Source: Bradyrhizobium sp. LMTR 3
GTDB lineage: Bacteria > Pseudomonadota > Alphaproteobacteria > Rhizobiales > Xanthobacteraceae
Direction of reading: 5' to 3'
Length of the DNA: 64,000 nucleotides
Assembly: GCF_001693485.1 (NCBI RefSeq)
Contig: NZ_MAXC01000012.1
Span: 558,001-622,000, forward strand
In this document: positions 34,966 to 44,798 of the stretch, piece by piece
Layout: each line of letters starts with the position of its first letter
How positions within the stretch are numbered: position 1 is the first letter of the stretch
The notes under the pieces: generated by a model
Databases searched by the model: none
Seen by the model: only the letters and a program-made list of their open reading frames with translations
Told to the model about the DNA's origin: nothing
Translations under genes and position numbers: made by a program

Positions 34966-36867
34966 TCAGATAGTTACTTGGGTACCCACCTCCACGACCC
35001 GCCCGGTCGGGATCTGGAAGTAGTCGGTGGCGTCGTTCGCCGACCGGCTCATCGCGATGAACATATGATCCTGCCAGAGCGGCATGCCCGACTGCGCCGA
35101 GGGCTTTAGCGACCGCCGCGACACGAAGAACGAGGTCGCCATGATGTCGAACTGCCAGCCGAGCTTGCGCGCGATCACCAGCGCCTTCGGCACGTTCGGG
35201 GATTCCATGAAGCCGAACCGCAGCCGCACCTTGGAAAACTTCTCGCTGATGGTTTCCATCTTGACCCGCTCGGATGGGTCGACGCGCGGCGTCTGTGCAG
35301 TTTCGATGGTCAGGATCACATTGTGTTCGTGCAGCACCTTGTTGTGCTTGAGGTTGTGCATCAGCGCGGTCGGCACGAAACTGGGATCGGAAGTCAGGAA
35401 TACCGCCGTGCCCTTGACGATATGGGGCGGCCGCTTTTCCAGGCTCTTGATCAGGTCCGCCAGAGGCACCTCAATGCGCCGCGTCTTGGCGACCAGGATC
35501 GTGGCGCCTCGACGCCAGGTCCAGATCATCACCGCCACCGCAACGCCGAACAGCAGCGGCACCCATGCGCCCTCGAACAGCTTCAGGAGGTTTGCGGCAA
35601 AGAAACTCATGTCGACGACGACGAAAGGCACGATCACCGCCGCCGCCGTCGCCGCGCGCCAGTTCCACAACTTCCAGATCACGACGAATCCCATGATGCC
35701 GTCGACCACCATGGTGGTAGAGACGGCGATGCCATAGGCCGACGCAAGACCGCTCGAGGTGCGGAACAACAGCACCAGCAACACGACCCCGATCAGCAGC
35801 ATCCGGTTGACGCGCGGCAGATAGATCTGGCCGGCATGAGCTTCGGAGGTGTAACGGACCTCGAAGCGCGGCAAGAGGCCGAGTTGCACCGCCTGGCGGA
35901 TCAAGGAAAAGGCGCCCGTGATCACCGCCTGGCTCGCGATCACGGTCGCTGCAGTCGCCAATATCACGAGAGGTATGAGCAGGACCTCCGGGACCATCCG
36001 GTAGAACGAGTTCGTGATCGCCGATGGATCCGACAACACGAGCGCGCCCTGGCCGAAATAATTGATCAGGAGCGCCGGCAATACAAAACCGAGCCATGCG
36101 GTCTGGATCGGCTTGCGTCCGAAATGGCCGAGGTCCGCATAGAGCGCCTCGCCGCCCGTCACTGCCAGAAACACCAGGCCCATCGTCACCAGTCCGACGA
36201 CGCCGTGGGAAAGCATGAACTGGATCGCATACCAGGGATTGATCGCGTAGAGCACCGTGGGATCGTCGCTGATGTGGACAAGGCCCATCACCGCCAGCGT
36301 AACGAACCAGACCATCGTGATCGGCCCAAAGAGCGAGGCGACGCGCGCGGTGCCGCTGCTCTGCACCGAGAACAGCACGACCAGAATGAAGATCGTCAGC
36401 GGCACCACGTAATGTTCGAGCGCGGGCGTGACGAGCTTAAGACCTTCGACCGCCGACAATACCGAGATCGCGGGCGTGATCATGGAATCGCCGATGAACA
36501 TCGAAGCGCCGACCACGCCAAGCGCCAGCAACGGCCAGCTTCGGCGGCCCAGCGCCCGTTGACCCAGCGCCATCAGGGACAGCGTACCGCCCTCGCCGTT
36601 GTTGTCGGCGCGCAACAGCAGCAGCACGTATTTGGCGGTGACGACGATGAGCAGCGACCACAGGATCAGCGAGAGCACGCCGAGCACGATGATGCGCGAT
36701 ACCGGCTGGCCTTCCGCGGCGTGCGAGGCGGCCTCGCGGAACGCATACAGCGGCGAAGTGCCGATATCGCCGAACACCACGCCGATACTGCCCAGCGTCA
36801 GGGCCCAAAAGCCGGAGGTGGCATGCCCATCATGGGCTGCTTCGGTAGATGTGACGCTGACAGTCAT
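34966..36867 (-). CDS. kup: Kup-type potassium uptake protein (copy 2)
   Basis: 633 residues with the same architecture as copy 1: [36 protein letters not shown], 12 membrane segments and a matching C-terminal domain ending in the same [15 protein letters not shown]. The paralogues differ in the N-terminal leader and many membrane positions, so the duplication is not recent. 156 bp separate it from copy 1. Bradyrhizobium-type genomes usually carry several kup genes. Confidence 0.95.
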   Translation of the reverse strand: MTVSVTSTEAAHDGHATSGFWALTLGSIGVVFGDIGTSPLYAFREAASHAAEGQPVSRIIVLGVLSLILWSLLIVVTAKYVLLLLRADNNGEGGTLSLMALGQRALGRRSWPLLALGVVGASMFIGDSMITPAISVLSAVEGLKLVTPALEHYVVPLTIFILVVLFSVQSSGTARVASLFGPITMVWFVTLAVMGLVHISDDPTVLYAINPWYAIQFMLSHGVVGLVTMGLVFLAVTGGEALYADLGHFGRKPIQTAWLGFVLPALLINYFGQGALVLSDPSAITNSFYRMVPEVLLIPLVILATAATVIASQAVITGAFSLIRQAVQLGLLPRFEVRYTSEAHAGQIYLPRVNRMLLIGVVLLVLLFRTSSGLASAYGIAVSTTMVVDGIMGFVVIWKLWNWRAATAAAVIVPFVVVDMSFFAANLLKLFEGAWVPLLFGVAVAVMIWTWRRGATILVAKTRRIEVPLADLIKSLEKRPPHIVKGTAVFLTSDPSFVPTALMHNLKHNKVLHEHNVILTIETAQTPRVDPSERVKMETISEKFSKVRLRFGFMESPNVPKALVIARKLGWQFDIMATSFFVSRRSLKPSAQSGMPLWQDHMFIAMSRSANDATDYFQIPTGRVVEVGTQVTI

Positions 36868-37025
36868 GATGGAGAAGGAACGTTCTCGTCGTTGATTTGA
36901 TCCGGGCGGCTATCGGCGCTTCCGCGTTGCCTGTCAATCATCGCGCGACCATAGCACCACGCGCGATGCGAGACTGGCGCAAAGTAGCCACAGCACCGCG
37001 CTGGTATTATGGTAGTTTCGCGGTG

Positions 37026-37853
37026 CTACGGCTTCAGGTTGGGCGGAAGCGGTGGATTTTCGCGCATCAACGTGATGGTAACGCGACGGTTTGCCGGCAG
37101 CGTCGGATCGTCGGGAAACAGCGGCTGGCTGTCGGCCTTGCCGCCGACCGCGTAGATGTGGGATGCGGGCAGCCCTTCGCGTTCGAGGATCTGGCGCACG
37201 GCGTTGGCGCGGTCCGCCGACAGATCGAAGGCGCCATATTCGCCGCGTGACGGCAGGAAGCCGGCAGAGGTGTGGCCGACAATGTTGAGCCGCAGCGGTG
37301 TCGCCTTCAGCGGCACCGCCAGTTTCTGGATCAGCCGGCGGGTGCGGTCGTAGGGCACCTTGGAGCCGTCGGCGAACATCGAGCGGCCATCCTGGTCGAC
37401 GATTTCCAGATTGAGCCCCTCTTTGGTTTCCTCGAACATGATGTTCTTGGACATTTCGGTCAGTTCCGGCATGTCCTGCAGCGCCTGGCGCAACGAAGCT
37501 GCGGCGAGCGCGAACTCGCGATCGACTTTCAAGCGGGCGCCGTTTTCGCGCTGACGATCCTTGTCGTCGGGCGTCGGGGTATTGGAGGCATCCTCGGGCG
37601 GAATATGCTCGACATTCTTCAGCTTCGGCCGCGTCGGCAGGCCGTCGGATTCGACGATTCCCGAATGCCGCGACTCGGTCTGCACGCCAAATGCCTCGCG
37701 CATCGAGCCGGCTACGATCTTGAGCTTTTGCTGGTCCTGGCTGGAGAACGCAACCAGCATCACGAAGAACGACAGCAACAACGCCATCAGATCGGCGAAC
37801 GTCACGAACCAGCCGTGACCGCCATGCGCCTCTTCGCGTTTTTTCTTGGCCAT
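37026..37853 (-). CDS. motB: Flagellar motor stator protein MotB
   Basis: 275 residues: short basic N-terminus with HGGHGWFVTFADLMALLLSF, in which the Asp of the FADLMA motif is the proton-carrying residue of the single membrane helix (~18-40). A proline/charge-rich linker follows, then an OmpA-type peptidoglycan-binding domain (LNIVGHTSAGFLPSRGEYGA, LSADRANAVRQIL). It anchors the stator to the cell wall. 33 bp downstream of motA, same operon. Confidence 0.92.
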   Translation of the reverse strand: MAKKKREEAHGGHGWFVTFADLMALLLSFFVMLVAFSSQDQQKLKIVAGSMREAFGVQTESRHSGIVESDGLPTRPKLKNVEHIPPEDASNTPTPDDKDRQRENGARLKVDREFALAAASLRQALQDMPELTEMSKNIMFEETKEGLNLEIVDQDGRSMFADGSKVPYDRTRRLIQKLAVPLKATPLRLNIVGHTSAGFLPSRGEYGAFDLSADRANAVRQILEREGLPASHIYAVGGKADSQPLFPDDPTLPANRRVTITLMRENPPLPPNLKP

Positions 37854-37886
37854 GCTTTATGTCCGCGCCTTGATGCTATCAGCCGA

Positions 37887-38660
37887 TCAGGCCGGAACCA
37901 GTTCGCCTTCCTCGTGGCGGTGCTTTTCGGGCAGATAGGCCAACAACATTTCACGCACCAATGCCGGGCTCTTGGAATCGCGGATCATCAGGATGCCGTC
38001 GATGATCAGCGTGCGGTTGGTTTCCTCGTCGATCAGCTTGCCATGCAGCTTGTCGGCGATCGGCAGGCAGATCAGGTTCGCCACCAGCGCACCGTAAAGC
38101 GTTGCCAGCAAGGCCACCGCCATGAAGGGACCGAGCTTCGAGGGATCCGACATGTTCGAGAACATCTGCACCATGCCGAGCAGCGTGCCGATCATGCCGA
38201 ATGCCGGCGCGCAGTCGCCGATGGCCCGATAGATCTTCGAGCCCTCGTTCAGATGCATCAGAAAATTGTCGCGATCGCGCTCCATGTTGTCGCGGATGAA
38301 TTCCAGGTCGTAGCCGTCGGCGACATAGCGGATGCCCTTGGCGAGAAACGGCTCGTCGGTCTCGACCTTTTCCAATCCGACCGGACCCTGCTTGCGTGCA
38401 ATTTCCGCAATGCGCGCCAGTTCGTCGACCAGGTCGCGCGCCGAGAGCCGGCTCATGGTGAAGGCGAATTTCGCGCCGAGCGGCATGCCGTGCAGGATTG
38501 CGCTGAGCGGAAACCGAATAAGGGTTGCGGCGAACGAACCGCCGAAGATGATGATGACGGCATGGATGTCGTAAAACATCCGGAAATCACCGCCCATCAA
38601 GATCAGCGTCGACAGGACAATAATGCCGACGATCAGGCCAACGAGCGTGGTGATATCCAT
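37887..38660 (-). CDS. motA: Flagellar motor stator protein MotA
   Basis: 257 residues with four membrane segments: two at the N-terminus (LVGLIVGIIVLSTLILMGG) and two around 150-205 (APAFGMIGTLLGMVQMF, MAVALLATLYGALVANLICLPI), the second pair carrying the conserved Pro/Gly-rich turn. The large cytoplasmic loop between them has the charged residues that contact FliG. Start ATG 38660 has GGAG six bases upstream; the frame runs to 38672. Forms the proton channel with MotB. Confidence 0.93.
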   Translation of the reverse strand: MDITTLVGLIVGIIVLSTLILMGGDFRMFYDIHAVIIIFGGSFAATLIRFPLSAILHGMPLGAKFAFTMSRLSARDLVDELARIAEIARKQGPVGLEKVETDEPFLAKGIRYVADGYDLEFIRDNMERDRDNFLMHLNEGSKIYRAIGDCAPAFGMIGTLLGMVQMFSNMSDPSKLGPFMAVALLATLYGALVANLICLPIADKLHGKLIDEETNRTLIIDGILMIRDSKSPALVREMLLAYLPEKHRHEEGELVPA

Positions 38661-38851
38661 TCTGAACTCCAACGCATACGCGAACTACCGGCCATCCTGA
38701 CCGGTCGCGCGCTCCATTCGGAGCTGGCGCAGAGGAACCCTACGACCGCGCAATTAAAGAGCCGTAAAGGTTAAACTCGAACAGGGATCGTAAAAATGCG
38801 GGGCGGCGGGCGGCACAATCTCAAGGATTTGCTAACCATGCCGACTCGGGC

Positions 38852-39820
38852 TCACTGCGCCTGGATGCCGATGCCGGCTGACTTGATGATCGGCCACCAT
38901 TTTTCGATCTCGGCCTTCTGGAAGGCGGCCAGTCCTTCCGGCGTCTGCTGCGCGCGCGGCGCGACGTCGAGGCCGAGTTCGGTGAAACGCTTCTGGATCG
39001 CAGGGTCGGCCAGCGCCTCTGTTGTCGCCGCATTGAGCTTGGCGATGATCTCCTTCGGCGTGCCCTTCGGCGCCCAGAAGCCGAACCAGCCGGACATGTA
39101 GAGACCGGGCACGCCGCTCTCGTCCGCAGTCGGAATGTCCGGCATCGAGGCCGAGCGCGTCGGCGAAAGGTTGGCGAGCGCCTTGATCTTGCCGGCGCGG
39201 ATTTGCGGCAGCGCCACCGCGCCCTGCACCACCAAGAGATCGACCGTGCCCGAGACGAGGTCGGTCATGGCAGGCCCGGCGCCGCGATAGGGAATGAACT
39301 GCACCTTCTGCTTGGTCAGCCTCTCGAACAAAACGCCGGTGACGTTCGCCGCCGCATTCTGGTTGACGAAATTGATCTTGCCGGGGTTTTCCTTCATCCA
39401 CGCCACGAGTTCGGCGAGCGTATTTGCCGGCAGGTCTTTCTTGGCGACCATGAGCTGCGGATTGTTCGAGACGAGCGCGATCGGCTCAAAATCCTTTTCG
39501 AGATCGTAGTCGAGCTTGTAGATGATGCTGCCGACGTGGGTGTCCCACTGGCCGATGTCGAAGGTGTAACCGTCAGGCGCAGCGCGGGCGACGCGGCCGA
39601 CGCCAATGCTGCCGCCGGCGCCGCCGACATTTTCGATCACGACCGACTGCCCGAGCGTTGCCCGCATCCGCTCGCCCATGATCCGCGCGGCAGTATCGGT
39701 CGATCCGCCCGGCGGGAACGGCACGATCAGCGTGATCGGCCGCGAGGGATAGGTTTGCGCCTGCACGGCTGCGACACCGAGAAGCAACGATAATGACAGC
39801 GCCGCCCAGAACCGTCTCAT
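38852..39820 (-). CDS. Orphan TctC/Bug-family substrate-binding protein
   Basis: 322 residues. Signal peptide (MRRFWAALSLSLLLGVAAVQ, then AQ), then YPSRPITLIVPFPPGGSTDT, the Bug-family ligand loop, and ENVGGAGGSIGVGRVARA with the second conserved Gly-rich loop. No TctAB genes adjoin it, as is common for the large Bug families in Bradyrhizobium and Bordetella, so it may serve a distant TctAB or act as a sensor. The RraA-like gene 218 bp upstream, same strand, could use the same substrate. Confidence 0.9.
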   Translation of the reverse strand: MRRFWAALSLSLLLGVAAVQAQTYPSRPITLIVPFPPGGSTDTAARIMGERMRATLGQSVVIENVGGAGGSIGVGRVARAAPDGYTFDIGQWDTHVGSIIYKLDYDLEKDFEPIALVSNNPQLMVAKKDLPANTLAELVAWMKENPGKINFVNQNAAANVTGVLFERLTKQKVQFIPYRGAGPAMTDLVSGTVDLLVVQGAVALPQIRAGKIKALANLSPTRSASMPDIPTADESGVPGLYMSGWFGFWAPKGTPKEIIAKLNAATTEALADPAIQKRFTELGLDVAPRAQQTPEGLAAFQKAEIEKWWPIIKSAGIGIQAQ

Positions 39821-39883
39821 AGCGCTCCCCCTCGCCTAGTTGTTAGAACTCCGGCTTGGTTCTACCGCGTCATAGCCGCTCGA

Positions 39884-40022
39884 AGCCCTCATCCTGAGGA
39901 GCCGCGTAGCGGCGTCTCGAAGGATGTAGGGCCACAGACGGGCCACATGGTTCGAGACGCGCGGAGCCTGTCATCGGGCCGCGCTACGCGCGGACCCGTT
40001 GGCGCTCCTCACCATGAAGGGC
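39884..40022. repeat. Bradyrhizobium-type intergenic palindromic element
   Basis: Two imperfect hairpins in succession: CATCCTGAGGAGCCGC pairing with GCGGCGTCTCGAAGGATG (39889-39926), then a second one centred near the GCGCTACGCGCGG stretch, ending in GCTCCTCACCATGAAGGGCT. It lies between the RraA-like gene and the orphan TctC. Elements starting CCTCATCCTGAGG are known as high-copy intergenic repeats in Bradyrhizobium and Rhodopseudomonas. Confidence 0.65.
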
Positions 40023-40038
40023 TTATGACGCAGCACGA

Positions 40039-40758
40039 TCAGTGAATCTCCGCCGAGCGCTTCAGCGCCTCTTTCAGTTTCTCCAGCGTGAAGTCCGGGC
40101 TGCGCGCGATCTCCAGGATCGGCGTCTCGCGCCGGCCGCAGAGTTCGGCGGCCTCCGGAATCTTTGCCGCGATGTCGATGGGGATCACGATGGCGCCGTG
40201 CTGGTCGGCGTGGATCAGATCGTCCGAATGCACCGTCATGCCGGCGACGCGCACCTCGCCACCCCAATGTTCGGCATGGACCCAGGCATGCGACGGTCCG
40301 ATCGAACCGGCCAAGGCCTGGAAGCCCGGCGCCCATTGCGGGATGTCGCGAATCGAGCCGTCGGTGATGACGCCGAGGCAGCCGAGCGCCTTGTGCACGT
40401 TGCTCTGCACCTCGCCCCAGAACGCGCCATAGCCGACATCGGCGCCGTCGATATCCTGGATCACGGTGATGCGCGGGCCGAAGCCGGTGCCGACATATTC
40501 GTAATAGGCGATGCGGCGCTTCGCCTGCTCGTCGGCGGGAAGCGTGGATTTGAGCACCGAGCGGATCGTCACCGTGCGGGCGTAGCCGACCATCGGCGGC
40601 AGGTCGGGGAACGGACAGACCAGCGGCTTGGTGGTGTAGCCGATCAGGCGGCGCTCCGGCGCCACGATCTCCATCGCATTGCAGATCGTCGGGGTGTCGT
40701 AGCGCGCCAGCGCCTCGAGGACGGAAGCAGGCAGCGGGGCGGTAACGGCTTTGTTCAC
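40039..40758 (-). CDS. RraA-like protein / HMG-type aldolase family
   Basis: 239 residues. GALGCLGVITDGSIRDIPQW and the later HSDDLIHADQHGAIVIPID match the RraA / 4-hydroxy-4-methyl-2-oxoglutarate aldolase fold, including the D-G-x-x-R-D metal/substrate motif (V-T-D-G-S-I-R-D). Most proteins of this length act on oxo-dicarboxylic acids (oxaloacetate decarboxylase or HMG aldolase activity) rather than on RNase E. GTG start with AGGAGAG upstream. Neighbouring Bug-family binding protein suggests dicarboxylate catabolism. Confidence 0.82.
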   Translation of the reverse strand: MNKAVTAPLPASVLEALARYDTPTICNAMEIVAPERRLIGYTTKPLVCPFPDLPPMVGYARTVTIRSVLKSTLPADEQAKRRIAYYEYVGTGFGPRITVIQDIDGADVGYGAFWGEVQSNVHKALGCLGVITDGSIRDIPQWAPGFQALAGSIGPSHAWVHAEHWGGEVRVAGMTVHSDDLIHADQHGAIVIPIDIAAKIPEAAELCGRRETPILEIARSPDFTLEKLKEALKRSAEIH

Positions 40759-40886
40759 AGCGTTCTCTCCTGATTTTTCGGCCCGGCTCTTTGAGGCCGC
40801 ACTTCGCTAAGCCCTATAGCCGAGATTGGGTGAGAACCCAATCGGCAGCGGCTCATGGCAGCCATATCGGAGAGTGGCGAGGACGC

Positions 40887-41825
40887 TCAGTTCAGCCGCG
40901 CCGGCCGTTCGTCCTCGGTGTCGCTGGGGGTCGGCGAGAATGTCGCCGGAGATGACGGCGTGGCTTCAGCCGTCGGAGCCGGCTGTGCGGCAAGGGCGGC
41001 GTTGCGCTCGTGGTTGCGATAGGATTTCCAGCCCCAGGGCAGGCTTACGAGGTAGAGCACCGAGCCGATCGACAGGATGTGCCAGGGGTAGCCGATCAGA
41101 AGCGCGACGAAGAACACCACAGAGACAAAGACCGGCAGCACCATTTCCGGCGGCACGCGCATCTTCACCGTCTTGCCGGAAAATACCGGCAGCCGCGACA
41201 CCATCAGGAACGCGATCAGCAACGTATAGGCCGCGGTCAGCATTGCCGGCGGCTTGGGGACGCCGAGAAACGCCAGATAGAACGGCAGCATCGCAAGGAT
41301 CGCGCCGGCCGGCGCCGGCACGCCGGTGAAATAGTTCGCCGCAAAGGCAGGCTTGTTCGGATCGTCGATGCTGGCGTTGAAGCGTGCAAGCCGCAGGCCG
41401 CCTGCGATCGCAAACACCATCGCCGCGATCCAGCCGCCGTTGTTCAACTCCTGGAGCTGCCAGAAATACAGCATCAGGCCGGGCGCGACGCCGAAATTGA
41501 CGAAATCCGCCAGGCTGTCGAGCTCGGCGCCGAATTTCGACTGGCCCTTGATCATGCGCGCCACGCGCCCGTCGACCCCGTCAAGCACCGCCGCGAATAC
41601 GATCGCCGCGACGGCGAGCTCCATCCGCCCTTCGATCGACAGGCGGATCGCTGTCAGCCCGGCGCAGATCGCGAGCAAGGTGATGACGTTGGGCACCAGC
41701 ATCCGCACCGGGATCGGGCGAAACCGGCGGCGGCGCAGTTCAGGGTATTTGGGGTCCGGGATCAGCATGCCAGCCACTATATAGCAAGCGCCGGCCCGGT
41801 TTGCCATCGGCAGCCGCTTGGCCAT
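40887..41825 (-). CDS. pssA: CDP-diacylglycerol-serine O-phosphatidyltransferase
   Basis: 312 residues with about eight membrane segments. The CDP-alcohol phosphotransferase signature DGVDGRVARMIKGQSKFGAE continues to LDSLAD, giving all the catalytic Asp residues. It makes phosphatidylserine, the substrate of Psd encoded 16 bp upstream. The C-terminal ~45 residues are a Pro/Ala/Thr-rich tail. Start is uncertain: 41825 gives a 19-residue leader before MLIPDPKYPELRRRR, and the inner ATG at 41768 is a good alternative. Confidence 0.92.
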   Translation of the reverse strand: MAKRLPMANRAGACYIVAGMLIPDPKYPELRRRRFRPIPVRMLVPNVITLLAICAGLTAIRLSIEGRMELAVAAIVFAAVLDGVDGRVARMIKGQSKFGAELDSLADFVNFGVAPGLMLYFWQLQELNNGGWIAAMVFAIAGGLRLARFNASIDDPNKPAFAANYFTGVPAPAGAILAMLPFYLAFLGVPKPPAMLTAAYTLLIAFLMVSRLPVFSGKTVKMRVPPEMVLPVFVSVVFFVALLIGYPWHILSIGSVLYLVSLPWGWKSYRNHERNAALAAQPAPTAEATPSSPATFSPTPSDTEDERPARLN

Positions 41826-41841
41826 TTAGGCGCCGAAGTGG

Positions 41842-42540
41842 TTAATCGGCGCGAAAAGTCCGGCCCTGCTCGGTCGAGCCGAAATCGGCCAAAATCGTCT
41901 CGCCGGCAATCGCCGTCTGGCCTTCCGAAACCAGCGATCTCGTGCCTTCGGGCAGATAGACGTCCAGACGCGAGCCGAAACGGATCAGGCCGAACCGCTC
42001 GCCAGCGCCGATCGACTGGCCTTCGCGCACGAATGAGACAATCCGCCGCGCCACCAATCCGGCGATCTGGACCACGCCGATCCGGCCGTTCGTGGTCGAG
42101 ATCACCAGCGAGTTGCGCTCATTGTCTTCGCTGGCCTTGTCGAGCTCGGCATTGATAAAGGTGCCGGGCCGGTAGGCGATACGGTCAATCCGGCCGGTCA
42201 CCGGGCTGCGGTTCACGTGGCAGTTGAACACGCTCATGAAGATCGAAATGCGCGGCAGGGGCCGGTCGCCGAGGCCGAGTTCGGCCGGCGGCAGCACCTG
42301 AGCAACCATCGAGACGCGTCCATCGGCCGGCGACACCACGATGCCGTCGCGCACCGGCGTCACGCGGACGGGATCACGGAAGAACAGCGCGCACCAGACG
42401 GTCACGATGGTGCCGATCCAGCCCAGCGGCGTCCAGAGCCAGAACAGGATCAGGCTCGCCAGCGCAAAGCCGCCGATGAACGGATAACCCTCCGGGTGGA
42501 TCGGTGGGATCTGCGCGCGGATGGAATTCGCAATCGACAT
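41842..42540 (-). CDS. psd: Phosphatidylserine decarboxylase proenzyme (short form)
   Basis: 232 residues, the PSD-A (archaeal/alpha-type) form. The self-cleavage site is RFGSRLD (~190): the Ser after FG becomes the pyruvoyl group, in place of LGST of the E. coli enzyme. [12 protein letters not shown] carries the conserved His. Two membrane segments lie in the first 55 residues. It converts phosphatidylserine to phosphatidylethanolamine. Pairs with pssA, and lies 57 bp downstream of the ABC exporter. Confidence 0.93.
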   Translation of the reverse strand: MSIANSIRAQIPPIHPEGYPFIGGFALASLILFWLWTPLGWIGTIVTVWCALFFRDPVRVTPVRDGIVVSPADGRVSMVAQVLPPAELGLGDRPLPRISIFMSVFNCHVNRSPVTGRIDRIAYRPGTFINAELDKASEDNERNSLVISTTNGRIGVVQIAGLVARRIVSFVREGQSIGAGERFGLIRFGSRLDVYLPEGTRSLVSEGQTAIAGETILADFGSTEQGRTFRAD

Positions 42541-42597
42541 TAGGGCTCGCTGTTATCTGGCCGACTTCGCTGCCTTGGAAGTAGCGCCGTATTTGGA

Positions 42598-44586
42598 TTA
42601 TTCCGCGGCAGTTGCCAAGGGATCTTTGGATTTGGGCTGATCGCCGGCCGGCTCATTGAGCGGATCATCGACCGGCGGCGGGGCGCGGTTCGGCGCTTCG
42701 TTGCCGTCGTCGATCTGCGCGAGCTTCTCCCGCGCCGCCTCGGCTTCGCGCTGCCTATTCCACATGCTGGCATAAAGCCCGCCGGCAGCCAAAAGCCTGA
42801 CATGGGTGCCGCGCTCGGCGATGCGCCCTTGATCCAGCACGATAATTTCATCGGCGCCGACGATCGTCGACAGCCGATGGGCAATCACCAGCGAAGTGCG
42901 GCCGCGTGAGACGCGCTCCAGCGCTTCCTGGATTTCGTGCTCGGTGTGGCTATCGAGCGCGGAAGTGGCCTCATCGAGGACAAGGATCGGCGGCGCCTTC
43001 AAGACCGTGCGCGCGATGGCCACGCGCTGCTTTTCGCCGCCCGACAGTTTCAGGCCGCGTTCGCCGACCTGGGTTTCGTAGCCCTTGGGCGAGTTGCGAA
43101 TGAAGCTGTCGATCTGCGCCAGTTGCGCCGCCTCTTCCACCTCGGCATCGCCGGCGTCCCAGCGGCCGTAGCGGATGTTGTAGCGGATGGTGTCGTTGAA
43201 CAGCACAGTATCCTGCGGCACCATGCCGATGGAGGCGCGCAGGCTCGCCTGCGTGACGTTCCTGATGTCCTGCCCATCGATCAGGATTTTGCCGCTGGAG
43301 ACGTCGTAGAGGCGGAACAGCAGCCGCGAAATCGTCGACTTGCCGGCGCCTGAGGGACCGACGATCGCGACCGTCTTGCCGGCGGAGACCTCGAAGCTCA
43401 AGCCTTTGAGGATCGGCCGCTCCGGATCATAGGCAAAGCGCACGTCCTCGAAACGCACATTGCCGGCGCTGACCACGAGCGGCGCGGCGCCCTCGACATC
43501 CTTGATCTCCGGATTGCGCGACAACACGTTGAACATCTTCTCGATGTCGATGATCGCCTGCTTGATCTCGCGATAGACCATGCCCATGAAGTTCAGCGGC
43601 TGGTAGAGCTGGATCATCATGGCGTTGACCATGACGAAATCGCCGACCGTGTTGGTGCCGTTGCGCACGCCCAGCGCGCACATCAGCATCGTCGCGGTGA
43701 GGCCGATGGTGAAGATGACCGCCTGGCCGGTGTTGAGCACCGCCAGCGAGGTATAGGTCTTGACGCTGTTATGCTCGTAGCGCTCCATCGAACGGTCGTA
43801 GCGTTCGGCCTCACGCTGCTCCGCGCTGAAATATTTCACCGTCTCATAATTGAGCAGCGAGTCGATCGCCTTGGTATTCGCTTCGGTGTCGGAGTCGTTC
43901 ATCTTGCGGCGGATTTCGATCCGCCATTCGGTCGCGATGTAGGTGTAGTACATGTAGATCACGACCGTGATAGCGGTGACCAGCACATAGCGCCAGTCGA
44001 ACTGCCACAGCAGCACCGCCATCAGAAGCGAGACCTCGACGATGGTCGGGATGAGCTGCAGGATCACCATCCGCACGATCACCTCGATGCCGGTGCGGCC
44101 GCGCTCCAGGACGCGCGTCAGGCCGCCCGTTTTGCGCTCCAGATGAAAGCGCAGCGACAATTCGTGCATGTGAACGAAGGTGATGTAGGCGAGTTTGCGC
44201 ACCGCATGCATGGCGACGCGGGCGAAGATGCCGTCGCGAAACTGCGTCAGCACCGCCATCAGCACGCGCACCGCGCCGTAGCTTGCGGTCATCAGCAGTG
44301 GCGAGGCGATCAGCCACAGCATCCAGTTCGAGGCTTCGACCGGTGCCGTGCCCATGCCGTTGAGCGCATCGATCGCCCATTTGAAGGTGAATGGCACCGT
44401 CAGCGTCGCGAGCTTCGCGAGCAAGAGCAGCACCATCGACCAGACCACGCGCATTTTCAGGTCGGCGCGGTCGCCGGGCCAGATATAGGGCCACAGGTGA
44501 ACCAGCGTCCCGATCAGGGTCGCCTTTTCGGGAGCGTTGTCGGCCGGCAGTTGGGCGATATCCGTGTGCGAATCAGAATCAGCCAT
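42598..44586 (-). CDS. ATM1/HMT1-type ABC exporter (fused membrane and ATP-binding domains)
   Basis: About 662 residues. Residues ~70-340 form a six-helix ABC transmembrane domain with the ATM1-family segment VKYFSAEQREAERYD and TNTVGDFVMVNAMMIQLYQPLNFMG. The ATPase has Walker A GPSGAGKST, signature LSGGEKQRV and Walker B ILVLDEATSALD. Mitochondrial and proteobacterial ATM1 relatives export glutathione-linked sulfur or metal conjugates. ATG 44586 gives MADSDSH; a GTG start ten codons upstream exists. First gene ahead of psd-pssA. Confidence 0.92.
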   Translation of the reverse strand: MADSDSHTDIAQLPADNAPEKATLIGTLVHLWPYIWPGDRADLKMRVVWSMVLLLLAKLATLTVPFTFKWAIDALNGMGTAPVEASNWMLWLIASPLLMTASYGAVRVLMAVLTQFRDGIFARVAMHAVRKLAYITFVHMHELSLRFHLERKTGGLTRVLERGRTGIEVIVRMVILQLIPTIVEVSLLMAVLLWQFDWRYVLVTAITVVIYMYYTYIATEWRIEIRRKMNDSDTEANTKAIDSLLNYETVKYFSAEQREAERYDRSMERYEHNSVKTYTSLAVLNTGQAVIFTIGLTATMLMCALGVRNGTNTVGDFVMVNAMMIQLYQPLNFMGMVYREIKQAIIDIEKMFNVLSRNPEIKDVEGAAPLVVSAGNVRFEDVRFAYDPERPILKGLSFEVSAGKTVAIVGPSGAGKSTISRLLFRLYDVSSGKILIDGQDIRNVTQASLRASIGMVPQDTVLFNDTIRYNIRYGRWDAGDAEVEEAAQLAQIDSFIRNSPKGYETQVGERGLKLSGGEKQRVAIARTVLKAPPILVLDEATSALDSHTEHEIQEALERVSRGRTSLVIAHRLSTIVGADEIIVLDQGRIAERGTHVRLLAAGGLYASMWNRQREAEAAREKLAQIDDGNEAPNRAPPPVDDPLNEPAGDQPKSKDPLATAAE

Positions 44587-44798
44587 CGCTGTCGCGCCCA
44601 ACGCAAGATGGCGCACCGGCCGCCGTCAGATGGTTTCTGATGATCTGCATATGTGCGTCATATAAAGCGTTTAACTCTCCCGTACAGCCTTGAAAGATAA
44701 ATCTTTCCCCCGTTTGGTTTGATTTCGGGCCTATTTCTGCTGCATGACCGAAGTCAACCGGACTTGAGCTTTACTGGGTGCAGTGCCACATGATGATC

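Noticed and set aside
33010..36900. Long plus-strand open frames opposite the two kup genes
   Set aside because: Rich in Arg, His, Gln and Asp as expected for antisense of membrane-protein codons; no recognisable domain.
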